Below, in pieces: positions 10,584 to 18,368 of a DNA stretch of 64,000 nt. The DNA comes from Micromonospora echinospora (GTDB lineage: Bacteria > Actinomycetota > Actinomycetes > Mycobacteriales > Micromonosporaceae), in NCBI RefSeq assembly GCF_900091495.1, contig NZ_LT607413.1, forward strand, positions 7,207,001-7,271,000, in the 5' to 3' direction. Position numbers and translations under genes: made by a program. Position 1 is the stretch's first letter; every line of letters starts with the position of its first letter. Below the pieces are notes generated by a model. That model was given only the letters and a program-made list of their open reading frames with translations, had not been told where the DNA came from and did not search any database.

Positions 10584-10730
10584 TCAGTGCCGGTCGGTGC
10601 GCTGACGCCGGAACCGGTCGGCCAGTCGGCGCCAGTAGAGCTTGGCGGCCACCGCCGCCCCGGCCACTCCGCCCACCACCGCCTGCACGATCAGGCTGCC
10701 GGATCCCGCGTCCAGGTAGGCCAGGTGCAT
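10584..10730 (-). CDS. Small membrane protein (48 aa)
   Basis: 48 aa, starting MHLAYLDAGSGSLIVQ, then one hydrophobic helix and a basic tail (WRRLADRFRRQRTDRH). The LAYLDxGSGS start followed by a single helix is a recurring small membrane protein type that I have seen next to NoeA-like methyltransferases and alkaline-phosphatase-fold proteins. ATG 10730 has purine-rich GAGGGAAGGGAG upstream on the minus strand. It is the first gene of the operon, ending 5 nt before the methyltransferase start. Function unknown; it may tether the two enzymes to the membrane. Confidence 0.7.
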   Translation of the reverse strand: MHLAYLDAGSGSLIVQAVVGGVAGAAVAAKLYWRRLADRFRRQRTDRH

Positions 10731-11028
10731 CACCGACCCGCTCCCTTCCCTCGCCGTCGTGGAGTGAGTCCGGCCGGCGCGCTGGGGCAATTATGCCCTA
10801 AAAGCCGGACTTGTCTTCACACACCGTACGCCGCGATCCGCCCGTACGGGGCCACACCGGGCAGCCGGTCGGCGAACGCCCCGCGCCGGACCGCCGACGC
10901 GTCGCCGCCGGGGATGGACCGGGATGTCCGGGCCCGCCGGGCCGGGCCCACGCCGGCCGGCGACACGCCGACGTCTCGGGTCCGATCCGTTCAAGACGAC
11001 CGCGCCCCGCCCGCCCTACCGTCGGGGC

Positions 11029-11424
11029 ATGACACCTCGTCTCGACCTGGTCGGTATGGCGACCACGGACATGGCCCGCACCCTGGACTTCTACCGCCGT
11101 CTCGGCGTCGACGTGCCGCCCGGCGCGGAGAACGAGCCGCACGTGGAGGTCAGCCTGCCCGGTGGCGTCCGGCTGGCCTGGGACACCGTGGAGACAATCC
11201 GCTCCTTCGACCCGGACTGGCAGCCGGGCGACGGCGGCCCCCGGATGAACCTGGCGTTCCGCTGCGCCGACCCGGCCGAGGTCGACCGGTACTACGCGGA
11301 GCTGACCGGAGCCGGCTTCACCGGACACCTCGCCCCCTGGGACGCCTTCTGGGGGCAGCGGTACGCCGTCCTGCACGATCCGGAGGGCAACGGCGTCGAC
11401 CTCTACGCCCCGCTGCCGGGCTGA
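11029..11424 (+). CDS. VOC/glyoxalase-family protein
   Basis: 131 aa, a single vicinal-oxygen-chelate fold. Two beta-alpha-beta-beta-beta modules are recognisable: DLVGMATTDMARTLDFYRRLG, and MNLAFRCADPAEVDRYYAEL leading to AVLHDPEGNGVDLYAP, the usual end of the family. Metal-ligand His residues are not conserved in the normal positions, so it may be a binding protein (for example for a drug) rather than a lyase. ATG 11029 lacks a clear Shine-Dalgarno and may be leaderless. Its 3' end overlaps the convergent AraC-type gene by 22 bp. Confidence 0.85.
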   Translation: MTPRLDLVGMATTDMARTLDFYRRLGVDVPPGAENEPHVEVSLPGGVRLAWDTVETIRSFDPDWQPGDGGPRMNLAFRCADPAEVDRYYAELTGAGFTGHLAPWDAFWGQRYAVLHDPEGNGVDLYAPLPG

Positions 11425-12137
11425 GCCGGCCACGCCCCGCTGCCCGGCTGAACCGGCCGGAGCAGCGTGGTCGGCGGCACCCCGGCCAGGTCCCGCACGT
11501 CGCGGGTCAGGTGCGCCTGGTCGGCGTACCCGCTGCGGGCAGCCACCTCGGCCAACGGCGTACCGGTGCGGGCCAGGGCCAGCGCACGCTGCATCCGCAG
11601 GATGCGGGCGAGGGTCTTCGGGCCGTACCCGAACAGGGTCAGGCAGCGACGGTGCAGGACGCGCGGGACGAGGCCCACCTCGGCGGCGGTGGCGGCGACG
11701 GTGGCCCCGGCGCGCAGCCGGGCGGCGACCCGGACGCCCAGCGGATCCGCGCCGCCGGCCCCGCGCAGCCGCGCCGCCGCGACGGATTCCAGCGCCTCCC
11801 CCGGGGCCCGCGCCGCCCGCTCGGCCAGCTCGGCGACCGCCCGGTCACCCCAGAGGTCGGCCAGCGGCACCCGCCGGTCCCGCAGCGCGTCGGCGGGCAG
11901 ACCGAACACCGCCGGCCCGATGCCGGGCGGCAGCCGCAGGCCGACCCACCGCTCCCCCGGATCACCGACCGAGACGTGCGCCCTGCGGTCCGGCCCGGCC
12001 ACCACCAGCCCGGCCCGACTGGACCAGAGCAGGTCGAGGCAGCCGTCCGGCAGCACCCGGGTCGGGACGACGTCCGCCGGGGCGGTGCTGGTCCACAGCA
12101 CCGCCCCGGTGAGCCGCGCGGGACGTTCCCGGTACAC
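11403..12137 (-). CDS. AraC-family transcriptional regulator
   Basis: About 244 aa from GTG 12137. The N-terminal part has the DUF6597-like cupin pattern (VLPDGCLDLLW, then GLRLPPGIGPAVFGLPAD). The C-terminal AraC helix-turn-helix pair includes LFGYGPKTLARILRMQRAL and AARSGYADQAHLTRDVRDLAG, typical of regulators with the AdpA/YesN DNA-binding domain. The longer open frame upstream only translates tandem repeats and is not coding. The C-terminus carries an internal duplication (QPGSGAWPAQPGSGA) produced by a 27 bp tandem duplication. It converges on, and overlaps, the VOC gene, which it may or may not control. Confidence 0.85.
   Translation of the reverse strand: MYRERPARLTGAVLWTSTAPADVVPTRVLPDGCLDLLWSSRAGLVVAGPDRRAHVSVGDPGERWVGLRLPPGIGPAVFGLPADALRDRRVPLADLWGDRAVAELAERAARAPGEALESVAAARLRGAGGADPLGVRVAARLRAGATVAATAAEVGLVPRVLHRRCLTLFGYGPKTLARILRMQRALALARTGTPLAEVAARSGYADQAHLTRDVRDLAGVPPTTLLRPVQPGSGAWPAQPGSGA
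11405..11458. repeat. 27 bp tandem duplication at convergent gene ends
   Basis: Two adjacent 27 bp units (11405-11431 and 11432-11458) differ at two positions. The unit contains the VOC stop codon, and the second unit contains a duplicated in-frame-like CTGA. Read on the minus strand it duplicates a PAQPGSGA-type segment at the end of the AraC-type regulator. Confidence 0.85.
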
Positions 12138-12179
12138 GCCCCCAGCCTGCCACCCGGTCGACGTCAACGCGCCGCCCGA

Positions 12180-12264
12180 CTGCTCGGCTGCTCGGCTGCT
12201 CGGCTGCTCGGATGCTCGGGTGGTTGCAGGTTGCTCGCGTGGTTGGGGTGGTTGGGGTGGTTGG
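12180..12264. repeat. Short tandem repeats flanking palindromic element copy 2
   Basis: About four to five imperfect copies of an 8 bp unit CTGCTCGG (12180-12219), then GTGGTTGCAGGTTGCTCGC, then three copies of the 9 bp unit TGGTTGGGG (12240-12266) running directly into the element's terminal GGTGGTTGCAGGGG. The 9 bp unit is a variant of the element end. The G-run spacing makes 12241-12279 a candidate G-quadruplex. Lies upstream of the AraC-type gene and downstream of the histidine kinase gene. Confidence 0.8.
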
Positions 12265-12324
12265 GGTGGTTGCAGGGGGCCCTTGCTACCGCTTTTTGAT
12301 GAGGAAGGGTCCCCTGCAACCACC
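12265..12324. repeat. Palindromic intergenic element, copy 2
   Basis: 60 bp. Arms GGTGGTTGCAGGGGGCCCTT and AAGGGTCCCCTGCAACCACC are inverted repeats with few mismatches around the core GCTACCGCTTTTTGATGAGG. Same length and orientation as copy 4 (43100-43159). Confidence 0.9.
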
Positions 12325-12364
12325 TCAGCAGCGGATGAGCGGCGGGAGCGGGCCGAGGCGTCGT

Positions 12365-13894
12365 CTATGCGGACGTCGTGGCGCCGGTGTGAACCGGCAG
12401 ACGTACGGTGAACAGGGTCCGCCCGGGTCGGCTGTCCACCTCGACCCGACCGTGGTGGGCGTCCACCACGGCGGCCACGATGGCCAGTCCAAGGCCGGTG
12501 CTGCCGTGCGCCCGGGAGCGGGAGCTGTCGCCCCGGGCGAACCGTTCGAACACCTCCGGTTGCAGTTCCGCCGGGATACCGGGCCCGTCGTCGGCGACGG
12601 TCAGCACGGCGGTGTCCGGCTCGGCCCGCAGCGTGGTGGTGACGGTGGTGCCGGGCGGAGTGTGCACCCGCGCGTTGGTCAGCAGGTTGGTCACCACCTG
12701 GTGCAGCCGGGCGGCGTCGCCCGACACCTCGACCGCCTCGTCCGGCAGGTCGAGCTGCCAGCGCTGCTCGGGACCGGCGACGTGCGCGTCGCTGACCGCG
12801 TCGACCACCAGCGCGGACAGGTCGACCGGCTCGGACACCAGCGGTCGTCCCGAGTCGAGTCGGGCCAGCAGCAGCAGGTCGTCCACGAGGCTGGTCATCC
12901 GCACGCTCTCCGACTCCACCCGGCGCAGCGCGTGCGCCACGTCGGGCGGGGCCTGCGCGCGGCCCCGGCGGGCCACCTCCGCGTACCCCCGGATCGCGGC
13001 GAGCGGGGTACGCAGCTCGTGGCTGGCGTCGGCGACGAACTGGCGTACCCGGGTCTCGCTGGCCTGGCGGGCGGCGAGCGCGGCGGCGACGTGCCCGAGC
13101 ATCCGGTTGAGCGCGACGCCGACCTGGCCGACCTCGGTGCGCGGGTCGGTGTCGGCGGCCGGCACCCGGACGGAGAGGGCGACCTCGCCCCGGTCCAGTG
13201 GCAGCTCGGTGACCCGGGTGGCGGTGGCGGCGACCCGGCGCAGCGGGCGCAAAGTGGCCTGGACGATCAGCGCGCCCGCCGAGCCGGCGAGCAGCAGGCC
13301 GACGGTGGCGATGCCGGCCTGCGCGGCGACCATCCGCCAGACGGTCTCCTGCACGCCGGCCAGCGGCACACCGAGGGCCCGGACGCTGCCGTCGCGGAAC
13401 CGCTGCGCCACGAACCGGTAGTCGCCCCGGTCGCCGAGGTCGACGGTACGGGGCCGACCGTCGGTGGGCAGGGTGGCGACCGCCGCGACCTGGTCCGGGG
13501 AGACGGCCTCCTCGTCCCGGCCGGAGGTGAGCGTCCGGGCGGCGGTGACCTGGCCGTCGGCGGTCCAGGCGACGATCGTGCCGGTCGGGTAACCGGGCGG
13601 GACGCGCAGGGCGGCGATGTCGCGCAGCAGCCCGCCGGGCATGGTTCCGGCGGGCCCCCGGGGCTGCCAGTCCGGGGTCAACTGGTCGTCGACCTGGGAG
13701 ATCAGGAAGAGCCGCAGCGCCACCGTGGTGATTCCGCCGACGCCGACGCTGACCAGGGCGAGCAGCACGACCAGGATGGCCACCAGCCGGGCGCGCAGGG
13801 ACCAGCCGGTCACCCAGCGCCGCAGCGCCCGGCGGCCGTCGCGGCGGGCGCGGGCGGCGGTGGGGCCGGTCTCACGGGGCCGGCTTGAGGACAT
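12365..13894 (-). CDS. Sensor histidine kinase
   Basis: About 509 aa membrane kinase. Two transmembrane segments (LVAILVVLLALVSVGVGG near the N-terminus; GIATVGLLLAGSAGALIV near residue 190) bracket an extracytoplasmic sensor region of roughly 130 residues. HAMP follows, then HisKA with phospho-acceptor H292 in DASHELRTPL, and HATPase with NLLTNARVHTP (N box), VADDGPGIP (G1) and GSTGLGLAIV (G2). ATG 13894 overlaps the upstream response-regulator gene by 23 nt, so the two are translationally linked; a GTG at 13906 is an alternative. It pairs with the adjacent regulator; the signal is unknown. Confidence 0.93.
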   Translation of the reverse strand: MSSSRPRETGPTAARARRDGRRALRRWVTGWSLRARLVAILVVLLALVSVGVGGITTVALRLFLISQVDDQLTPDWQPRGPAGTMPGGLLRDIAALRVPPGYPTGTIVAWTADGQVTAARTLTSGRDEEAVSPDQVAAVATLPTDGRPRTVDLGDRGDYRFVAQRFRDGSVRALGVPLAGVQETVWRMVAAQAGIATVGLLLAGSAGALIVQATLRPLRRVAATATRVTELPLDRGEVALSVRVPAADTDPRTEVGQVGVALNRMLGHVAAALAARQASETRVRQFVADASHELRTPLAAIRGYAEVARRGRAQAPPDVAHALRRVESESVRMTSLVDDLLLLARLDSGRPLVSEPVDLSALVVDAVSDAHVAGPEQRWQLDLPDEAVEVSGDAARLHQVVTNLLTNARVHTPPGTTVTTTLRAEPDTAVLTVADDGPGIPAELQPEVFERFARGDSSRSRAHGSTGLGLAIVAAVVDAHHGRVEVDSRPGRTLFTVRLPVHTGATTSA

Positions 13895-14618
13895 ACCCCG
13901 CCCCACGCAACGTGTGGATCATCGGTTCGCGGCCGGCGTCGATCTTCTTCCGGAGGTACGAGATGTACAGCTCGACGACGTTCGCCTGCCCGCCGAAGTC
14001 GTAGTTCCAGACGTGGTCGAGGATCTGGGCCTTGCTGAGCACCCGGCGGGGGTTGCGCATCAGGTAGCGGAGCAGCTCGAACTCGGTGGCGGTGAGGGTG
14101 ATCAGGTCGTCCCCCCGGCGGACCTCGTGGCTGTCCTCGTCGAGGCTCAGGTCGCCGACGGTGAGGACGGCGTCCTCGCGGGCGGCCACGGCCAGCCCGG
14201 CACGGCGCAGCAGCGCCCGGAGCCGGGCGATCACCTCCTCCAGGCTGAACGGCTTGGTGACGTAGTCGTCGCCGCCGACGGTCAGCCCGGCGATCCGGTC
14301 CTGCACCGCGTCCCGGGCGGTCAGGAAGAGCACCGGCACGTTCGGCGACTGCTCGCGCAGCCGGCGGAGCACCTGGAAGCCGTCCAGGTCGGGCAACATG
14401 ACGTCGAGCACCACCACGTCCGGGCGGACCTGCCGGGCGCTGCTCAGCGCGGCCATGCCGTTGCCGGCGGTGGCCACCTGCCAGCCCTCGTAGCGCAGCG
14501 CCATGGCGAGCAGGTCGGTCAGGGTGGGCTCGTCGTCGACCACCAGCACGCGGACCGGCCCGCCGTCCGGGCGGCGCAGCTCGACCCGGCCCGGCAACGC
14601 ATGCCCGTCGGTCACCAT
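13872..14618 (-). CDS. OmpR-family response regulator, partner of the adjacent kinase
   Basis: About 248 aa. Receiver starts VRVLVVDDEPTLTDLLAMAL after a 23-residue N-terminal tail; phospho-acceptor D72 in VVLDVMLPDLDG; conserved Lys in YVTKPFSLEEVIARL. C-terminal winged helix with LTATEFELLRYLMRNP and VVELYISYLRKKID. This is the TcrX/MprA/TrcR-like arrangement of actinobacteria. I use ATG 14618 (MVTDGH); an ATG three codons upstream is possible. Stop overlaps the start of the kinase gene. Confidence 0.93.
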   Translation of the reverse strand: MVTDGHALPGRVELRRPDGGPVRVLVVDDEPTLTDLLAMALRYEGWQVATAGNGMAALSSARQVRPDVVVLDVMLPDLDGFQVLRRLREQSPNVPVLFLTARDAVQDRIAGLTVGGDDYVTKPFSLEEVIARLRALLRRAGLAVAAREDAVLTVGDLSLDEDSHEVRRGDDLITLTATEFELLRYLMRNPRRVLSKAQILDHVWNYDFGGQANVVELYISYLRKKIDAGREPMIHTLRGAGYVLKPAP

Positions 14619-14707
14619 GGACACCATCCTGACCCGGGGTGCTGTGTTCCGTCTCGGTGTTCCCTGTGCGCCACCTGTGCGCGTCGCCGCAGTTCCCGGC
14701 CGCCCGC

Positions 14708-14965
14708 TCAACGGGCGCGGGCCCAGGAGAGGAAACGCAGGGCCAAGTCGGACGGGGCGGCGTCGTCCGGGTCTCCGGGCGGAAGGTCGGCCGCCGCGTC
14801 CTCCATCATCAGGTTCAAGTAGATCAGCAGGGTGGGCCGGTTCCCCCGGTACTCGACCAGCAGCCGTAGCCGGGCCGGCGAGCAGGGCCACGGGGCACCG
14901 CAGGCCCGACACCGCCAGGAGGGACGTGCGGCGGTGTGCTCGGGCCGACCACGCCCGGCGGTCAT
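14708..14965 (-). CDS. Small conserved protein with CxxC zinc-ribbon-like motif
   Basis: 85 aa. SWRCRACGAPWPCSPAR holds three Cys that could bind a metal; the rest (RLRLLVEYRGNRPTLLIYLNLM, then an acidic tail) is a pattern I associate with small proteins next to XRE/DUF397 genes in Micromonospora, often given the unsupported name flavin reductase. Its ATG overlaps the stop of the upstream 65-aa gene (ATGA), so the two form an operon divergent from the XRE gene. Function unknown. Confidence 0.65.
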   Translation of the reverse strand: MTAGRGRPEHTAARPSWRCRACGAPWPCSPARLRLLVEYRGNRPTLLIYLNLMMEDAAADLPPGDPDDAAPSDLALRFLSWARAR

Positions 14966-15159
14966 CGCGGCTCACCCTGCGGGGGCGAGGGCCAGGTCCC
15001 GAAGGTGACCGTGCCGTGTCCCCGCCACTCCTCGTGCGGCGGTTCGTGGCCGGGGACCAGGTTGCACACCGCCCGCCAGCGTCCCTCCCCGACGGTGGCC
15101 CCGCAGGTCTCCCCGAGGGCAAGGGCCTTCTCGTAGTCCCGGACGGTCAATCCGCCCAC
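14962..15159 (-). CDS. Small conserved hypothetical protein (65 aa)
   Basis: 65 aa from GTG 15159 with AAGG a few bases upstream. Contains ETCGATVGEGRWRAVCNLVPGH, two Cys and several His/Glu residues (GHEPPHEEWRGHG) but no recognised domain. It is the first gene of a two-gene operon (ATGA overlap with the 85-aa gene) that diverges from the XRE regulator at 15352. Real-gene evidence is the tight overlap and the operon context; function unknown. Confidence 0.6.
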   Translation of the reverse strand: MGGLTVRDYEKALALGETCGATVGEGRWRAVCNLVPGHEPPHEEWRGHGTVTFGTWPSPPQGEPR

Positions 15160-15184
15160 CTACCTTCGTCCGTTCGTCGTGGAA

Positions 15185-15216
15185 GGGCCGCCCCGCCTCC
15201 CCACGGGGGGGCGGCC
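15185..15216. other. Hairpin in divergent promoter region
   Basis: 10 bp perfect stem GGGCCGCCCC (15185-15194) / GGGGCGGCCC (15207-15216) in the 192 bp between the divergent 65-aa gene and the XRE gene. It could be a leader structure for the minus-strand operon or an operator; nothing in the sequence decides. Confidence 0.4.
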
Positions 15217-15351
15217 CGGCAGGCACGGTCGCCGGGTCTCGCCTCCACCGACCGCGCCGCCTCCCAGCCACCCTCCCCCACAGTGGTCAGACAACTACAG
15301 CCCGTGAGAAGGTGGTGAGCAGACGTCTTCGCCATCCCGAAGGGAAGCCGA

Positions 15352-16119
15352 ATGAACGATGCGTTCCGCGCCGCCCTGCATGCCACCGGCCACACCACCG
15401 AGTCCCTCGCCGAAGCGATAGGAGTCGATCCGAAGACCACCATGCGGTGGCTGACCGAGGGACGCGTGCCGTACCCCCGGCACCGCGCGGCAGCCGCCGA
15501 GGCCCTCGGCCGAGACATCTCGGACATCTGGCCGGACACATTCCGGCGAAAGGTGCCGCTGTGGTTCCGTCCCTGGCAGGAGATCGAGCGGGAGGCGGTG
15601 TCGCTGCGCTGGTTCGAACCCCTGGTCCTGCCCGGACTGCTCCAGACCGAGGCGTACGCCCGCGCCGTGCTGGCCGGCGGCGGGCTGCTCGCCCGGGGCG
15701 AGGTGGAGCGGCACCTGGCCACCCGGCTCGCCCGGCAGGGCATCCTCGCCCAGGACGACCCGCCCCAATTCACGGCGGTGATCGACGAGGCGGTGCTGCG
15801 CCGCCCGGTCGGCGGCCGGGAAACCATGCGTGAGCAGCTGTCGGCCCTGGTCACGGCGTGCGCCGCCCCGCACGTCCGGGTGCACGTGGTGCCGTCCACC
15901 GTGGGCGCCTACGCCGGGCTCAACGGCCCGTTCGTGGTCGCGCAGAGCCCCGACCACCGGCTCGCCGGATACCTGGACAACCAACTCCAGGGACACGTGG
16001 TCAGCGAGGCGGACGAGCTGGCGGCGATACTGGCAGCGTGGGAGAACGTGCGCGGCGAGGCGTTGTCCCACTGGCAATCCGTCGACCTCATCACGGAAGT
16101 GGCGAAGACATGGACCTGA
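15352..16119 (+). CDS. XRE-family regulator with DUF5753
   Basis: 255 aa. N-terminal helix-turn-helix (AEAIGVDPKTTMRWLTEGRV) followed by the DUF5753 sensor-like domain, recognised by LRWFEPLVLPGLLQTEAYARAVL, DEAVLRRPVGG and PSTVGAYAGLNGPFVVA. AAGGGAAG precedes ATG 15352. These regulators are abundant in sporulating actinobacteria and are nearly always paired with a DUF397 protein; the pair behaves as a developmental regulator with its antagonist or partner. Here the DUF397 gene follows with a 10 nt overlap. Confidence 0.9.
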   Translation: MNDAFRAALHATGHTTESLAEAIGVDPKTTMRWLTEGRVPYPRHRAAAAEALGRDISDIWPDTFRRKVPLWFRPWQEIEREAVSLRWFEPLVLPGLLQTEAYARAVLAGGGLLARGEVERHLATRLARQGILAQDDPPQFTAVIDEAVLRRPVGGRETMREQLSALVTACAAPHVRVHVVPSTVGAYAGLNGPFVVAQSPDHRLAGYLDNQLQGHVVSEADELAAILAAWENVRGEALSHWQSVDLITEVAKTWT

Positions 16120-16301
16120 CCGGCGCACGGTGGCGGAAGAGCACTCGGAGCAGCGGCAACGGTGGCGCGTGTGTCGAGGTCGCCGACAACCTGCCCGGGG
16201 TGGTCGGCGTCCGCGACAGCAAGGACCCGGACGGCCCGGCGTTGGCCTTCTCCCCCACCGCCTGGCGGGCCTTCGTCACCCGGCTCGCCCCACCCGACTG
16301 A
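16110..16301 (+). CDS. DUF397 protein
   Basis: 63 aa; the family signature is complete: ARWRKSTRSSGNGGACVEVA, GVRDSKDPDGPALAFSP and WRAFV. ATG 16110 lies within the end of the XRE gene, giving a 10 nt overlap and probable translational coupling. DUF397 proteins are small partners of XRE/DUF5753 regulators. Confidence 0.92.
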   Translation: MDLTGARWRKSTRSSGNGGACVEVADNLPGVVGVRDSKDPDGPALAFSPTAWRAFVTRLAPPD

Positions 16302-16372
16302 CCCGTCGACCGACACGCCGGGCCGTCCATGGTGGACGCCGGCGCGGCGGCGGCTCGTGGTGGGATGGCCGG

Positions 16373-17146
16373 ATGAGTGGACTCGCGGACCTGACCGCCG
16401 CTCCGGACCAGATCACGTACCTGGACGCCGCCGCCCGTACCCCGGTGGGTCTGGACTACAAGCGGCGCCTGCTCGCGGCGCTGGACGTCCGGCCGGGGCA
16501 GACGGCGGTGGACCTGGGCTGCGGGCCGGGCACCGACCTGGCCGCGCTGGCCGACGCGGTCGGCGCGGACGGCACGGTCGTCGGGATCGACCACCAGTCC
16601 CGGATGGTGGCCGAGGCCGCCGGCCGGCTCGCCGACCGTCCGAACGTCGCACTGCGGGAAGGAGACCTGCACGACCTGCCGTTGCCCGACGCCAGCGTGG
16701 ACCGGCTCCGGGTGGACCGGGTCCTGCAACATGTCGAGCATCCGGAGCGGGCGGTCGCGGAGGCCCGGCGGGTGCTGCAGCCGGGCGGGCTGTTCGGCAT
16801 GGCCGAGCCGGACTGGGACACCCTCGCCGTCGCCGACGCCGACGTCACCACCAGCCGCCGCTTCGCCCGGTTCACCGCCGGGCGGGTCCGCAACGCCACG
16901 ATGGGCCGGCACCTGGTCCGGCTGGCCGACGCCGCCGGGTTCCGGATCCGGTCGGTCGAGCCGGTGGCGGTGCTGTTCCGGGACTTCGCCACCGCCGACG
17001 AGATCCTCGGCCTGCGGCGCAACGCGGCGCGGGCGGTGGCGGCCGGCGAGCTGGCCGAGGCGGACGTCGCGCCGTGGCTGCGCCGGCTGGAGACCGGCCC
17101 GCTGGTCGCCGGCTTCACGTTCTACCTGGTCGTCGCCGAGGTCTGA
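16373..17146 (+). CDS. Class I SAM-dependent methyltransferase
   Basis: 257 aa. SAM-binding motif AVDLGCGPGTDLAAL, acidic VGIDHQSRM, then REGDLHDLPLPDASVD and HPERAVAEARRVLQPGGLF, the standard UbiE/Methyltransf_11 pattern. The C-terminal helical part (LRRNAARAVAAGELAEADVAPWL) resembles enzymes annotated as ubiquinone/menaquinone-type or small-molecule methyltransferases. Substrate not predictable. Followed by a strong hairpin terminator. Confidence 0.85.
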   Translation: MSGLADLTAAPDQITYLDAAARTPVGLDYKRRLLAALDVRPGQTAVDLGCGPGTDLAALADAVGADGTVVGIDHQSRMVAEAAGRLADRPNVALREGDLHDLPLPDASVDRLRVDRVLQHVEHPERAVAEARRVLQPGGLFGMAEPDWDTLAVADADVTTSRRFARFTAGRVRNATMGRHLVRLADAAGFRIRSVEPVAVLFRDFATADEILGLRRNAARAVAAGELAEADVAPWLRRLETGPLVAGFTFYLVVAEV

Positions 17147-17164
17147 GCGCAGTCGCACACGACG

Positions 17165-17198
17165 GTCGCCCTCCGCGTCCGGGAACGCGGAGGGCGAC
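17165..17198 (+). terminator. Intrinsic hairpin after methyltransferase gene
   Basis: Perfect 14 bp stem GTCGCCCTCCGCGT (17165-17178) / ACGCGGAGGGCGAC (17185-17198) with a 6 nt loop, 18 bp after the stop codon. No T tract. Confidence 0.7.
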
Positions 17199-17419
17199 CT
17201 CGGTGCCCGGCCGACGCCTACCGGGCGTCCCGGGAGAAGCACGCGGTGGCCTGCCCGGGTGACCGCCCCGACCTCCGTCGCGGGGCCACCGTTCCGGTAA
17301 CCACCGTGCGCCACGGAGGTCCGGTCCGGGACAGCCGGACGCGCGCTCACGTCCCGGCACACAGCCGGCGCACAGCTTGGACCTGATCCCGTCCCAGTCT
17401 CGCCCGGCAGGCTCGGCCC

Positions 17420-18271
17420 GTGGACACCATCGATCGAGTATGCGAAACGCGCTGGTCGTACCGGGGTCGGCCGGTACGACTGGCGGTGGCCGGGGCGCGG
17501 CGGACGACGGCGGCGCGGCGGGTGGTGACCGGGGCGCTGGCCGCCCTGGACCGGATCACCGCCCCGGGGCGGGGTGAACTGGCCCGGGTACACCGGGCAG
17601 CGGGCCGTCCGGTGCCGGTCGGCCCGCTGCTGCGTGACCTGGTGGCGGTCGCCCTGGACGCGGCGCAGGCCAGCGACGGCGCCTGCGACCCGACGATCGG
17701 CGCGGCCCGGATCCGGCTGGCCGCCCGGGGCGGCCCGTTCCCTGTCTGCGGCTTCGGCACCGCCGTTCCGCCGCCCGCCGACGGCTGGCGGGCCGTGTCG
17801 CTGCACGGCGACCGGCTGACCGTGCCGCCGACGTTGCTGCTGGTCCTGGGCGGGACGGCAACGGCGTACCTGGCGCAGCGCTGCGCCGCCCAGATCGCCG
17901 AACGGTCGGCGGGCGGGGTGCTGGTCGCGATCGGGTCCCGGGTGGCGACGGCCGGCCCGGTGCCGCCCGGAGGCTGGCCGGTGCCGGTGGGCGGCCGGAC
18001 GATCCGGCTGCGCGGTGGCGGGCTGGCCACCGCGTCCGCGAGCCGCCCCGACGGTGGCGACGTGCTCGATCCGCGTTCCGGCCAGGCCCCGGAGCTGCCC
18101 GGGACGGCGGTGACGGTGATCGCCCCGGACACGGTACGGGCGGCCACCCTCGCCGTCACCGCCCTGGTCCGTGGCGCGGACGGCCCCGGATGGCTCGCCG
18201 GCCAGGACTGTTCCTGGTGGATCGACCCGGACCGGGCGGGCGCCCCCCTCGCGCCTCCGGTCCGGTGGTAG
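17420..18271 (+). CDS. Divergent ApbE-like protein (FAD:protein FMN transferase fold)
   Basis: 283 aa. The order of motifs follows ApbE: an N-terminal ETRWSYRGRPVRLAV strand, DGACDPTIG, a central GGTATAYLAQRCAAQIA where active enzymes have G-(A)-KG-x-x-x-D, GGVLVAIGS, and ATASASRPDGGDVLDPRSGQ where active enzymes carry a Thr metal ligand and HIIDPRTG. The Lys, the Mg-binding Asp and the His of these motifs are missing, so enzymatic flavin transfer is doubtful. It could be a degenerate paralogue, or an FMN transferase with unusual chemistry. It stands alone, followed by a tandem repeat array. Confidence 0.65.
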   Translation: MDTIDRVCETRWSYRGRPVRLAVAGARRTTAARRVVTGALAALDRITAPGRGELARVHRAAGRPVPVGPLLRDLVAVALDAAQASDGACDPTIGAARIRLAARGGPFPVCGFGTAVPPPADGWRAVSLHGDRLTVPPTLLLVLGGTATAYLAQRCAAQIAERSAGGVLVAIGSRVATAGPVPPGGWPVPVGGRTIRLRGGGLATASASRPDGGDVLDPRSGQAPELPGTAVTVIAPDTVRAATLAVTALVRGADGPGWLAGQDCSWWIDPDRAGAPLAPPVRW

Positions 18272-18281
18272 CCGACCGGAG

Positions 18282-18366
18282 AAGGTGGTAGCCGGGGCAA
18301 GGTGCTAGCCGGGGCAAGGTGCTAGCCGGGGCAAGGTGCTAGCCGGGGCAAGGTGCTAGCCGGGGC
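18282..18366. repeat. 17 bp tandem array leading into palindromic element copy 3
   Basis: Five head-to-tail copies of the unit AAGGTGCTAGCCGGGGC (first copy has GGTGGT). A sixth, AAGGTGGTAGCAGGGG, is the actual end of the palindromic element. The array therefore looks like local amplification of the element terminus. There are no spacers, so it is not CRISPR. Confidence 0.9.
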
Positions 18367-18368
18367 AA

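Noticed and set aside
11405..11458. Hairpin terminator between VOC and AraC genes
   Set aside because: The repeat is direct, not inverted, so it does not form a terminator stem.
12138..12323. Longer N-terminus of the AraC-type regulator
   Set aside because: The upstream in-frame codons only translate the tandem repeats and the palindromic element (Gln-Pro-Pro repeats) and no family member has them.
18282..18366. CRISPR-like direct repeat array
   Set aside because: Units are contiguous 17-mers without spacers, and they derive from the adjacent palindromic element.
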